Assembly (NCBI GenBank): GCA_018261735.1
Contig: JAGTRM010000021.1
Coordinates: forward strand, 1-64,000
Length of the DNA: 64,000 nucleotides
DNA from: Pseudomonadota bacterium
GTDB taxonomy: Bacteria; Pseudomonadota; Gammaproteobacteria; Burkholderiales; Chitinibacteraceae
Direction: 5' to 3'
The notes beneath the pieces were generated by a model, which was not told the DNA's origin, ran no database searches, and saw only the letters and a program-made list of their open reading frames with translations. This document shows, one piece after another, positions 33,942-42,623 of the stretch; the stretch's first letter is position 1; each line of letters begins with the position of its first letter. Position numbers and translations under genes: made by a program.

Positions 33942-36581
33942 ATGAGCCAAAATCGTCACCCTATTCAGCGCCTTGACTACACGCCACCCGCCTTCCTGAT
34001 TGACCGGATCGACCTGACTTTCGAACTGGATGAGAACATCACCCGCGTCAGCTCCCGCCTCGTCGTGCAGCGCAATCCCAAAGCTGTCAATGCGGATGGA
34101 CCGCTGGTATTGAACGGCGAAGACCTGACCCTGGAATCGGTCAAGCTGGATGGGGCGTTGCTGTCTCCTGCGCATTTTGATTTGACGCCCGATTCGCTGA
34201 GCATTCCGGGCATTGAAAATATCGCCATTCTGGACATCGTGACCCGGCTCAATCCGGCGACGAATACGCGACTGATGGGGCTGTATCTTTCCAACGGAAA
34301 TTTCTTCACCCAATGCGAAGCCGAAGGCTTCCGCCGCATCACTTACTACCTCGACCGCCCCGATGTGATGGCGCGCTTTACCACCACCATCATTGCCGAC
34401 AAGACCCGATTCCCGGTACTACTCTCCAATGGCAACCGAGTCAGCGAAGGGGTAATGGACCGCAATCGCCACTGGGTGAAATGGGTCGATCCGTTCCGCA
34501 AGCCCAGTTACCTGTTCGCACTGGTCGCGGGCAAGCTGGTTTCGCTCTCCGGACAGCACACCACCTTGAGCGGCAAAAACGTGAACATCGAGATTTACGT
34601 GGAACCGGGCAATCTCGACAAATGCCATCATGCCCTGGCAGCTGCGCAAAAAGCCATGCGCTGGGATGAAGAGCGCTTCGGGCTGGAATACGATCTGGAC
34701 GCCTATTTGATCGTGGCCACCTCCGACTTCAACTTTGGGGCCATGGAGAACAAGGGCCTCAACATCTTCAACACCAAGTACGTGCTGGCCAAGCCGGAAA
34801 CCGCAACCGATGCCAATTTCGACGGCATCGATTCGGTCGTGGCGCACGAATACTTCCACAACTGGACCGGCAACCGCGTGACCTGCCGCGACTGGTTCCA
34901 GCTCTCGCTTAAAGAAGGCCTGACCGTTTACCGTGACCAGGAGTTTTCCAGTGATCTGGGCAGCCGCGCCGTGCAGCGCATCCAGAACGTGCGCTCGCTG
35001 CGCGAATTGCAATTTGCCGAAGACGCCGGCCCACAAGCTCATCCGGTGCGGCCCGACAGCTATATCGAAATCAACAATTTCTACACGATGACCGTCTACG
35101 AGAAAGGCGCGGAAGTCGTGCGCATGCTTGCGACCCTGCTGGGCCGCGACGGTTTCCGCAAGGGGATCGATCTCTATTTCCGCCGCCACGACGGTCAGGC
35201 CGTCACCTGCGATGACTTTGTCTCGGCCATGGCAGATGCCAACAGCACGGACCTGACGCAATTCAAGCACTGGTATAGCCAGGCAGGAACCCCGCGCCTA
35301 GATGTCAACGGGTTCTACGACAAGGACGCGCAAACCTTCACGCTGACGGTACGCCAATCTTGTCCGGCCACACCCGATCAAACAGGCAAGGCGCCCTTCC
35401 ACATCCCGCTGGCTATCGGATTGATCGACCGGCGCGGCAACGATCTGCCGCTGCAACTGACCGGCGAAGCGGAAGCAGGTGCCACCACGCGGATACTCGA
35501 ACTACGCGAACCGCAGCAGCAGTTCACCTTTATCAATGTCCCATGCCAGCCTGCCACCTCGCTGCTGCGCGATTTTTCAGCGCCGGTTCGCCTGGAATAT
35601 AGCGCCAGTCCGGATGAACTGGCCTTCCTGATGGCCCATGATTCGGATGCCTTCAACCGCTGGGAAGCGGCCAATACCTACGCCACACACCTGTTGAAAG
35701 CGCTTTATCACAATCAGGAGCAGGGACAGCGCCCAAGCGCCCCGCCTGAATTTATCGGCGCTTTGCGCAGCCTGCTTACCCAGGACAGCCTCGACCCCGC
35801 ACTGGTTGCGCTGATGCTGGAATTGCCGACCGAACGCACCCTGTTGGAAGAATTGAACGATGTGGATCCCACGCGCCTGCAGCTGGTGTGCCAAAGTGTG
35901 CGCCAGCAAATCGCGCGCGAGTTGCGCCAGGAATTGCTGAGTGCCTACACCCGCCTGAACGATGGCAAGCCTTACCGTTACAGTGCGACAGAAGTGGCAA
36001 AACGCAGCCTCAAGAATGTTTGCCTGGACTACTTGTCCGAACTGGACGAAGCCATGATCAGTGAAATACTGGCCAAGCAGTACGCCCATGCCGATAACAT
36101 GACTGACCGGCTGGCCGCGCTCAAGGCCCTGGTCAATCGCGAGGGCGGCGAGGCGCAACTGGCCCAGTTTGCCGCGCAATGGCGTGACGACGCGCTGGTC
36201 ATGGACAAATGGTTCAACCTGCAAGCCTTGAGCCGCCGCCCCGGCGCGCTGTCACGCGTACAACAGCTCATCGAGCACCCGGCGTTCTCGATCAAGAATC
36301 CCAACAAGGTGATCGCGCTGATCGGTGCGTTCTGCCAGCAAAATCTCGCGCATTTCCACGCCCCCGATGGCTACGGCTACGCCTTTGCTGCTGATCGCGT
36401 GATCGAAATCGACAGACTCAACCCGCAACTCGCCGCACGTCTGGCCGCAAGCTTCAACCGCTGGCCGCGACTGGAACCCAAGCGCCAAGCCATGATGTGC
36501 AGCGAGCTTGAGCGCATCTGCAATACCGAAGGCTTGTCCTCGGGTACTTTCGAGATCGTGAGCAAGGCGCTGCAAGCCTGA
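33942..36581 (+). CDS. pepN: Aminopeptidase N
   Basis: An 879-residue M1-family zinc aminopeptidase releasing N-terminal residues from peptides in the cytoplasm. It carries the exopeptidase motif FGAMENKGLNIFN (about residue 268) and the zinc site HEYFHNWTGNRVTCRDWFQLSLKEGLT (HExxH-18-E, about residue 303). Length and C-terminal helical domain match E. coli PepN. ATG 33942 (MSQNRHPIQRLDYTPP) is the family start; an upstream in-frame codon at 33828 adds an unrelated stretch. It is followed by a hairpin and the trpE leader region. Confidence 0.96.
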   Translation: MSQNRHPIQRLDYTPPAFLIDRIDLTFELDENITRVSSRLVVQRNPKAVNADGPLVLNGEDLTLESVKLDGALLSPAHFDLTPDSLSIPGIENIAILDIVTRLNPATNTRLMGLYLSNGNFFTQCEAEGFRRITYYLDRPDVMARFTTTIIADKTRFPVLLSNGNRVSEGVMDRNRHWVKWVDPFRKPSYLFALVAGKLVSLSGQHTTLSGKNVNIEIYVEPGNLDKCHHALAAAQKAMRWDEERFGLEYDLDAYLIVATSDFNFGAMENKGLNIFNTKYVLAKPETATDANFDGIDSVVAHEYFHNWTGNRVTCRDWFQLSLKEGLTVYRDQEFSSDLGSRAVQRIQNVRSLRELQFAEDAGPQAHPVRPDSYIEINNFYTMTVYEKGAEVVRMLATLLGRDGFRKGIDLYFRRHDGQAVTCDDFVSAMADANSTDLTQFKHWYSQAGTPRLDVNGFYDKDAQTFTLTVRQSCPATPDQTGKAPFHIPLAIGLIDRRGNDLPLQLTGEAEAGATTRILELREPQQQFTFINVPCQPATSLLRDFSAPVRLEYSASPDELAFLMAHDSDAFNRWEAANTYATHLLKALYHNQEQGQRPSAPPEFIGALRSLLTQDSLDPALVALMLELPTERTLLEELNDVDPTRLQLVCQSVRQQIARELRQELLSAYTRLNDGKPYRYSATEVAKRSLKNVCLDYLSELDEAMISEILAKQYAHADNMTDRLAALKALVNREGGEAQLAQFAAQWRDDALVMDKWFNLQALSRRPGALSRVQQLIEHPAFSIKNPNKVIALIGAFCQQNLAHFHAPDGYGYAFAADRVIEIDRLNPQLAARLAASFNRWPRLEPKRQAMMCSELERICNTEGLSSGTFEIVSKALQA

Positions 36582-36592
36582 CGAACCAGGTA

Positions 36593-36624
36593 CCAGGTTC
36601 TGCTTTAGTGTCCGCAGAACCTGG
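36593..36624. other. Hairpin after pepN
   Basis: CCAGGTTCTGC (36593-36603, counted from the first C at 36593) and GCAGAACCTGG (36614-36624) form a perfect 11-bp stem with a 10-base loop. There is no T-run after it, so it is not a standard rho-independent terminator. It may end pepN transcripts with Rho or protect their 3' ends. Confidence 0.6.
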
Positions 36625-36633
36625 GGAAAATCG

Positions 36634-36663
36634 TTGACGCACTGCGAAATAATCCGCGAGAAT
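36634..36663 (+). promoter_or_regulatory. Probable trpE promoter
   Basis: TTGACG (36634-36639) is a near-perfect -35; GAGAAT (36658-36663) is an 18-base-spaced -10 with four of six matches. Transcription would start near 36670, about 30 bases before the leader-peptide ATG. Confidence 0.5.
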
Positions 36664-36699
36664 AGGCCGCAAGTTCATCCTCCAGGGTAATCCCGCATC

Positions 36700-36753
36700 A
36701 TGGCATTTCATTCCGGACAGATCTGGCTCGAATGGCGATGGCGTCGCGTGTAA
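36700..36753 (+). CDS. trpL: Candidate trp operon leader peptide (attenuator)
   Basis: The short frame encodes MAFHSGQIWLEWRWRRV, 17 residues with three tryptophans within six codons (residues 9, 12 and 14), then TAA. It ends 51 bases before the trpE start and lies about 30 bases after a likely promoter, the position expected for a tryptophan attenuation leader. Just after the Trp codons, GGCG near 36741 and CGCC near 36765 can pair around a CGCG/CGCG stem and are followed by CTTTTGCTG, a possible but imperfect terminator. A weak AGGG lies 14 bases upstream of the ATG. The Trp density is the main evidence. Confidence 0.6.
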   Translation: MAFHSGQIWLEWRWRRV

Positions 36754-36804
36754 TCGCGTCCCTGCGCCCTTTTGCTGTCAACCCCTTTGTTTCGGAGAAT
36801 GGAA

Positions 36805-38274
36805 ATGCTTACCCGCACTGAATTTGCGGCCCTCGCGGCCGACGGCTACAACCGCATCCCGCTGATCCTTGAACTTTTCGCCGACCTCGACACCCCGCTT
36901 TCGGTCTATCTGAAGCTCGCCAACCGGCCTTATTCCTACCTACTGGAATCGGTCGTGGGCGGAGAGCGTTTCGGGCGCTACTCCTTCATCGGCCTGCCGG
37001 CGCGCACGCGCCTCGTGGTCAACGGGCAAGTGACCGAAGTCATCACAGACAATCAAGTGATCGAGCGCCACGAGGGTAACCCGCTCGATTTCATTGCCGA
37101 GTACCAAAAGCAATTCAAGGCACCGCACCAGCCCAACCTGCCACGCTTCCTCGGCGGCCTCGTGGGCTATTTCGGCTATGAAACCATCCGCTTCATTGAA
37201 AAAAAGCTGGCCGATTGCCAAAAGCCGGACGTGATCGGCGCACCGGATATCCAGTTGCTGCTCTCGCAGGAACTGGCGGTCGTCGACAATCTCTCGGGCA
37301 AACTCTACCTGGTGGTCTACGCCGATCCCCGCGAAGAAAATGCCTATGAGCGCGCGGAAGAGCGCCTGCTGGAACTGCGCATGAAGCTACGCGAGCCGGT
37401 GCAATTGCCGCTATCGAAACCGGCGCCAGCCGTCACGAGTCCCATCTCCGAATTCGGCGAAGAAGGCTTCAAGGCCGCCGTGGTCAAGGCCAAGGAATAC
37501 ATCACCGACGGCGACATCATGCAGGTGGTGCTGTCGCAACGCATGAGCGCGCCGTTTGCCGAATCGCCTCTGGCGCTGTACCGCGCACTGCGCTCGCTCA
37601 ATCCGTCTCCATACATGTTCTTCTACGACTTTGGCGATTTCCACATCGTCGGCGCCTCCCCCGAGATTCTGGCGCGGCTCGAAGGCGACACCATCACCGT
37701 GCGCCCAATCGCCGGCACCCGCCCGCGCGGCAAGACGCGCGAAGAAGACATCGCACTGGCCGAAGAATTGCTGGCCGACCCGAAGGAAATCGCCGAGCAC
37801 GTGATGCTGATTGATCTGGGTCGCAACGATGCCGGCCGCGTCGCGCAAACCGGCAGCGTGAAGCTTGTCGACAAGATGGTGATCGAGCGCTACTCACATG
37901 TGATGCACATCGTTTCGAGCGTCGAAGGCAAGATCAAACCGGGCATGGGCGCGATGGACGTGTTGCGTGCCACCTTCCCGGCCGGCACGGTTTCCGGCGC
38001 GGCCAAGGTGCGCGCGATGGAGATCATCGACGAATTGGAGCCTTCAAAGCGCGGGATTTACGCCGGTGCGGTCGGCTATCTCGGATTCAACGGCGACATG
38101 GATGTGGCAATCGCGCTACGCACGGCCGTAGTCAAAAACAAGACGCTCTATATGCAGGCCGGCGCCGGCATCGTGGCCGATTCGGTGCCACAGAGCGAAT
38201 GGCAGGAAACGCTGAACAAGGCCCGTGCCGTGCTGCGCGCGGCCGAACAGGTGCAGCGCGGACTGGATGCCTAG
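36805..38274 (+). CDS. trpE: Anthranilate synthase component I
   Basis: 489 residues; converts chorismate to anthranilate with ammonia from TrpG. The N-terminal feedback region contains the LLES motif ([18 protein letters not shown]) that binds tryptophan. The catalytic half has [68 protein letters not shown] and [26 protein letters not shown] 36805 is preferred over ATG 36799 because GGAG is then seven bases away. trpG, usually next door in betaproteobacteria, is 7.5 kb downstream. Confidence 0.96.
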   Translation: MLTRTEFAALAADGYNRIPLILELFADLDTPLSVYLKLANRPYSYLLESVVGGERFGRYSFIGLPARTRLVVNGQVTEVITDNQVIERHEGNPLDFIAEYQKQFKAPHQPNLPRFLGGLVGYFGYETIRFIEKKLADCQKPDVIGAPDIQLLLSQELAVVDNLSGKLYLVVYADPREENAYERAEERLLELRMKLREPVQLPLSKPAPAVTSPISEFGEEGFKAAVVKAKEYITDGDIMQVVLSQRMSAPFAESPLALYRALRSLNPSPYMFFYDFGDFHIVGASPEILARLEGDTITVRPIAGTRPRGKTREEDIALAEELLADPKEIAEHVMLIDLGRNDAGRVAQTGSVKLVDKMVIERYSHVMHIVSSVEGKIKPGMGAMDVLRATFPAGTVSGAAKVRAMEIIDELEPSKRGIYAGAVGYLGFNGDMDVAIALRTAVVKNKTLYMQAGAGIVADSVPQSEWQETLNKARAVLRAAEQVQRGLDA

Positions 38275-38301
38275 GACCTCCATAATTCCCAAGCCGTCAC
38301 G

Positions 38302-38333
38302 AAAAAGCGGGTACCCAAGGTACCCGCTTTTTT
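38302..38333. terminator. Bidirectional terminator between trpE and the malic enzyme gene
   Basis: AAAAAGCGGGTACC (38302-38315) pairs with GGTACCCGCTTTTT (38319 onward) around CAA. T-runs on both strands suit the convergent trpE and malic enzyme genes. It confirms that trpE is not cotranscribed with trpG. Confidence 0.9.
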
Positions 38334-38374
38334 AATGCCGCTGACTGAAGTAAACACCAGTCAGTACCGAGCGC

Positions 38375-40075
38375 TTAATTGGCTTGGCGGACATAGGTCC
38401 GGTAGACCGGCTCCCACATCTTGGCCCGAATGCAGCTTTCTATTTCGTCATCGGTGAGTGATTCGGTCAAGCCCTCGTCGCGTGCCTGCTTAGCAACGGC
38501 CACTGCAATGGCAAACGAAACCTTGCGCATCTGGTCCAGCGCCGGCAGCAACTTGCCCTCTGCATCGTTGCGGGCCGGCGAGAGGCTGGCCAATGTTTCT
38601 GCCGAAGCCAGGAACATGCGATCACTGATACGGCGCGCCTTGACCGCCAACGCGGCGAGCCCCACGCCCGGAAAGATGTAGGAGTTGTTGGTCTGGGCAA
38701 AGTGATGCATGCGGCCTTCATGTTCGAGTGAGGCAAACGGGCTGCCGGTGCCAATGATCGCGCGGCCGTCGGTCCAGCGTACGATGTCGACGGGCAGCGC
38801 TTCGACGCAGGAGGTCGGATTGGAGAGCGGGAACACGATCGGGCGTTCGACATGCTTGGCCATTTCGCGGATCGCCTGCTCGGTGAATGCACCCGACTGG
38901 CCGGAAACGCCGACCAGCACGGTCGGATGCACATTGTGGATCACGTCGCACAGTCCAATCTTCCCCGGCTCGGCCAGCACCCAGTCGCCCAATTTGCTGC
39001 GGTTCTGCACGAAGGACAGCTGGAAGGCATCCAGATTCGGCGTGGCATCGGTGACCAAGCCATGCCGGCCCACCACGTAGAAGCGGCTGCGCGCTTCTTC
39101 CTCGGACAAGCCCTGCTCGACCATCGCCAGCTTGATCAGCTCGGCAATGCCGATGCCAGCCGATCCGCCACCCAGGATCGCCACGCGCTGTTCGGTCAGC
39201 GGCACCCCGGTCTTGTTGATCGCAGCCAGCAACGTACCGGTAGTGACTGCGGCGGTGCCCTGGATATCATCGTTGAACGTGCACAACCGGTCGCGATAGC
39301 GATCAAGCAGGCGGTTGGCATTGTTCTTGTGGAAGTCTTCCCACTGCAGCAGCACATTGGGCCAGCGCTTGTTCACGGCCGAAACAAACGCCTCGATAAA
39401 CCGGTCGTACTCTTCGCCGCGGATACGCTCGTGGCGCCAGCCGATATACATCGGATCGGCGAGCAGTTCCGGATTATTGGTGCCCAGATCGAGCGTGATC
39501 GCCAGCGTCGTGGCCGGATCGATACCGCCGCAGGCCGAGTAGATCGCCAGCTTGCCAATCGGAATCCCCATGCCGCCGGCCCCCTGATCGCCCAGACCCA
39601 GAATACGTTCGCCGTCGGTCACCACGATGCATTCGACCTGGTCGAAATACGGATCGGCCAGCACTTCATCCAGCCGATCGCGAATGGCCCAATTCAGGTA
39701 CAAGCCGCGCGGACGACGGAAGATCCGGCTGTATCGCTGGCAGGCTGCGCCGACAGTCGGGGTATAGATCACCGGCAGCAGTTCTTCGAGGTGGCGTGTG
39801 ATCAGTGCGAAATACAGCGTTTCATTTGTGTCTTGTAACTGACGCAGGAACACGTAGCGGTCCAGATCGCTGGCCATTGCGCGCACGCAAGCCAGCCGGC
39901 GCGCCACCTGGTCGTCCAGGCTTTCCACCTGGGCCGGCAACAGGCCATGCAGGCCAAAGGCATCGCGCTCCTCAAGCGTGAAGGCGGTGCTCTTGTTCAG
40001 CAGGGGTTCATTCAGCAGCACATGGCCACGGATGGCCAGGCTGATTGGGTTGAGATGACTGACGGAGCTATTCAT
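38375..40075 (-). CDS. maeA: NAD-dependent malic enzyme
   Basis: A 566-residue oxidative decarboxylase of the large SfcA/MaeA type, converting malate to pyruvate and CO2. Visible are PVIYTPTVGAACQRYS, the YLNWAIRDRLDEVL region, VTDGERILGLGDQGAGGMGIPIGKLAIYSACGGI (substrate and metal site), CTFNDDIQGTAAVTTGTL, a Rossmann motif VAILGGGSAGIGIAELI, and FPLSNPTS. It lies between the separated trpE and trpG loci and is transcribed against them. Feeding pyruvate production links it loosely to pyk in this window. Confidence 0.95.
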   Translation of the reverse strand: MNSSVSHLNPISLAIRGHVLLNEPLLNKSTAFTLEERDAFGLHGLLPAQVESLDDQVARRLACVRAMASDLDRYVFLRQLQDTNETLYFALITRHLEELLPVIYTPTVGAACQRYSRIFRRPRGLYLNWAIRDRLDEVLADPYFDQVECIVVTDGERILGLGDQGAGGMGIPIGKLAIYSACGGIDPATTLAITLDLGTNNPELLADPMYIGWRHERIRGEEYDRFIEAFVSAVNKRWPNVLLQWEDFHKNNANRLLDRYRDRLCTFNDDIQGTAAVTTGTLLAAINKTGVPLTEQRVAILGGGSAGIGIAELIKLAMVEQGLSEEEARSRFYVVGRHGLVTDATPNLDAFQLSFVQNRSKLGDWVLAEPGKIGLCDVIHNVHPTVLVGVSGQSGAFTEQAIREMAKHVERPIVFPLSNPTSCVEALPVDIVRWTDGRAIIGTGSPFASLEHEGRMHHFAQTNNSYIFPGVGLAALAVKARRISDRMFLASAETLASLSPARNDAEGKLLPALDQMRKVSFAIAVAVAKQARDEGLTESLTDDEIESCIRAKMWEPVYRTYVRQAN

Positions 40076-40505
40076 GAGGGTTGTTTCCGTTTTGAAAATT
40101 GGCTGTCAGCAGGCTGCGGACAAATGCGGATTCGGCGATTTCGTGCGGGACAGGGGGGATGAATCCATGTTTGCGTCAGTGCTGGGCGGGTATTCCATGA
40201 GTGGCCAAGATCATAGGAGTCTGGGCCGGGCGTGGCAATAATTTCAATGATTTTAATCCTGCGCGGGCCGAATCAGAGCGTCTCGACCAGATCAGCGAGC
40301 TGAGCAAATGCCTGACAGATGGAACATCGAATACATGAAGGGCTTACAAGCACCGACCGACATCAACAATTATTTCAGGGTGATCATTACTACTGGCGCA
40401 AAGCCAATCCTGAGAACTATTATCAAATTGACTAACCCATCGTAAACCTTTTCAAGAGAAGCTGCTCTAACAGGCAACCGTTGTGCCCCTAAGAGGAGAA
40501 ACGTC
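40076..40505. other. 430-bp divergent intergenic region, maeA/prkA
   Basis: No convincing gene. A 36-codon frame at 40335-40445 (MKGLQAPTDINNYF at its start) has no ribosome site and no family resemblance. A TATTAT near 40415 lacks a clear -35. AGAGGAG directly before prkA is its ribosome site. The right half is AT-rich and probably carries the prkA promoter; a well-matched sigma-54 or stress promoter was not found by eye. Confidence 0.5.
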
Positions 40506-42428
40506 ATGTCGATCTTCGCCCGCTATCAAAGCCGCTACGAAGCTGCCCTAGAAGAAGAAATGTCGGTTCAGGATTATCTGGAGCTGTGCAAGCGCGACCG
40601 TTCCGCCTATGCCAGCGTTGCCGAACGCATGCTGGAAGCCATCGGTGAACCGGAACTGGTGGATACGCGCAGCGATCCGCGCCTGTCGCGCATCTTCGCC
40701 AACAAGATGCTCCGACGCTATCCGGCATTCCAGGATCTCTACGGCATGGAAGAGGTGATCGAGCATATCGTTTCTTATTTCCGCCATGCCGCGCAGGGGC
40801 TGGAAGAAAAGAAGCAGATTCTTTACCTGCTTGGCCCGGTCGGCGGCGGCAAATCCTCGCTGGCCGAGAAACTCAAATACCTGATCGAGAAAGTGCCGTT
40901 CTACGCGATCAAGGATTCTCCGGTGCATGAATCGCCGCTGGGGTTGTTCAACCCCGTGGAAGATGCCCGGCTGCTCGAAGAGGACTACGGCATTCCGCGC
41001 CGCTACCTCAACAACATCATGAGCCCGTGGGCGGTCAAGCGCCTGCATGAATTCGGCGGCGACATCACCAAGTTCCGCGTGGTCAAGCTGCACCCTTCGG
41101 TACTGTCGCAGATCGCCGTCTCGAAAACCGAACCGGGCGATGAGAACAACCAGGACATTTCGTCCTTGGTTGGCAAGATCGATATCCGCAAGCTCGAGAC
41201 CTTCTCGCAGAACGATCCGGACGCCTATTCCTATTCCGGCGGTCTGTGCCTGGCCAATCGCGGCGTGCTCGAATTTGTCGAAATGTTCAAGGCGCCGATC
41301 AAAGTGCTGCATCCGCTGCTGACGGCAACGCAGGAGGGCAACTACAAGGGCACCGAGGGTTTCGGCGCGATCCCGTTCGACGGCCTGATCCTGGCGCACT
41401 CGAACGAGGCCGAATGGCTGTCGTTCAAGAACAACCGCAACAACGAGGCTTTCCTCGACCGCATCTATATCGTCAAGGTGCCGTACTCGTTGCGCGTTTC
41501 CGACGAAACTCACATCTACGAGAAGCTGCTGATCAACTCCTCGCTCAGCCAGGCGCCCTGCGCACCGGACACACTGCGCATGATGGCGCAATTCGCCGTG
41601 CTGTCGCGCCTGAAAGAACCGGAAAACTCCAGCATCTTCTCCAAGATGCGCGTCTACGACGGCGAGAATCTCAAGGACACCGATCCGAAGGCGAAGAGTT
41701 ATCAGGAATACCGCGACTACGCCGGGGTGGACGAAGGAATGACCGGCCTGTCGACCCGTTTCGCCTTCAAGATCCTGTCCCAGGTGTTCAATTTCGATCA
41801 CCGCGAGGTGGCGGCCAACCCGGTACACCTGATGTACGTGCTCGAACAGCAGATCGAACAGGAACAATTTGCGCCCGAGGTCGAGGAAAAATACCTGCGT
41901 TATATCAAGGAGTTTCTCTCGCCGCGTTATGCAGAGTTCATCGGCAAGGAAATCCAGACCGCCTACCTCGAAAGCTATTCGGAGTACGGGCAGAACATCT
42001 TCGACCGTTACGTGCTCTACGCCGATTTCTGGATCCAGGACCAGGAATTCCGCGATCCGAATACGGGCGAGATGCTCGATCGCAGCGCGCTCAACGACGA
42101 GTTGGAAAAGATCGAAAAGCCCGCCGGCATCTCCAACCCGAAGGATTTCCGCAACGAGGTGGTGAACTTCGTGCTGCGCGCCCGCGCCAAGAACGGCGGC
42201 AAGAACCCGGCCTGGACCTCCTACGAAAAACTGCGCGCGGTGATCGAGAAGAAGATGTTCTCCAACACCGAAGAACTGTTGCCGGTGATTTCCTTCAACA
42301 CCAAGGCCAGCGGCGAAGACCAGAAGAAGCACAAGGACTTCGTCAACCGCATGATTGCCAAGGGCTACACCGAGAAACAGGTGCGGCTGCTGTGCGAATG
42401 GTATTTGCGTGTTCGCAAATCGTCGTGA
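40506..42428 (+). CDS. prkA: PrkA serine protein kinase / AAA+ protein
   Basis: 640 residues. The N-terminal PrkA AAA domain (about 1-370) has LYLLGPVGGGKSSLAEKLK as Walker A (about residue 109), GLCLANRGVLEFVEMFKAPIKVLHPLLTATQEGNYKGTEGFGAIPFDGLILAHSNEAEW, and RIYIVKVPYSLRVSDE. The C-terminal PrkA kinase-like domain (about 380-640) ends with KGYTEKQVRLLCEWYLRVRKSS. It heads a cluster with YeaH and SpoVR, the conserved proteobacterial trio induced by nitrogen starvation or stationary phase. Whether it acts as a kinase or a AAA+ protease is unsettled. Confidence 0.95.
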   Translation: MSIFARYQSRYEAALEEEMSVQDYLELCKRDRSAYASVAERMLEAIGEPELVDTRSDPRLSRIFANKMLRRYPAFQDLYGMEEVIEHIVSYFRHAAQGLEEKKQILYLLGPVGGGKSSLAEKLKYLIEKVPFYAIKDSPVHESPLGLFNPVEDARLLEEDYGIPRRYLNNIMSPWAVKRLHEFGGDITKFRVVKLHPSVLSQIAVSKTEPGDENNQDISSLVGKIDIRKLETFSQNDPDAYSYSGGLCLANRGVLEFVEMFKAPIKVLHPLLTATQEGNYKGTEGFGAIPFDGLILAHSNEAEWLSFKNNRNNEAFLDRIYIVKVPYSLRVSDETHIYEKLLINSSLSQAPCAPDTLRMMAQFAVLSRLKEPENSSIFSKMRVYDGENLKDTDPKAKSYQEYRDYAGVDEGMTGLSTRFAFKILSQVFNFDHREVAANPVHLMYVLEQQIEQEQFAPEVEEKYLRYIKEFLSPRYAEFIGKEIQTAYLESYSEYGQNIFDRYVLYADFWIQDQEFRDPNTGEMLDRSALNDELEKIEKPAGISNPKDFRNEVVNFVLRARAKNGGKNPAWTSYEKLRAVIEKKMFSNTEELLPVISFNTKASGEDQKKHKDFVNRMIAKGYTEKQVRLLCEWYLRVRKSS

Positions 42429-42430
42429 TG

Positions 42431-42616
42431 TGAAAAGAGGGAGGAGCGAGGAGCAAAACTGGCAGGATAAGGGCAAGACGGGGGTCACTCCCCTCCCCTC
42501 ACTGCTGACTTGAATCAATCGCCAAGAGGAGAAGGAGAGAAGTGTGAGGAGCAAACCGAACGGTTGCCTGTGAGGAAACACGCATACACCTCACGCCTCA
42601 CACCTAACTCCTCACA
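42431..42616. repeat. GAGGAG/CTCCTC-rich repeat patch between prkA and yeaH
   Basis: The spacer carries repeated purine-rich motifs (GAGGAGCGAGGAGCAAA, and GTGAGGAGCAAA at 42544-42555) and inverted pyrimidine copies (CCTCACGCCTCACACC, CTCCTCACA). TGTGAGGAG (42543-42551) is an exact inverted match to CTCCTCACA (42608-42616), and TGTGAGG (42569-42575) to CCTCACA (42596-42602). The long arm ends 7 bases before the yeaH ATG, so the fold may affect its translation. Confidence 0.6.
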
Positions 42617-42623
42617 AAACAAC

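Noticed and set aside
36593..36624. Hairpin after pepN as a rho-independent terminator
   Set aside because: Strong stem but no T-run in either direction.
40335..40445. A 36-codon frame upstream of prkA
   Set aside because: No ribosome site, no recognisable motif, ordinary for AT-rich intergenic DNA.
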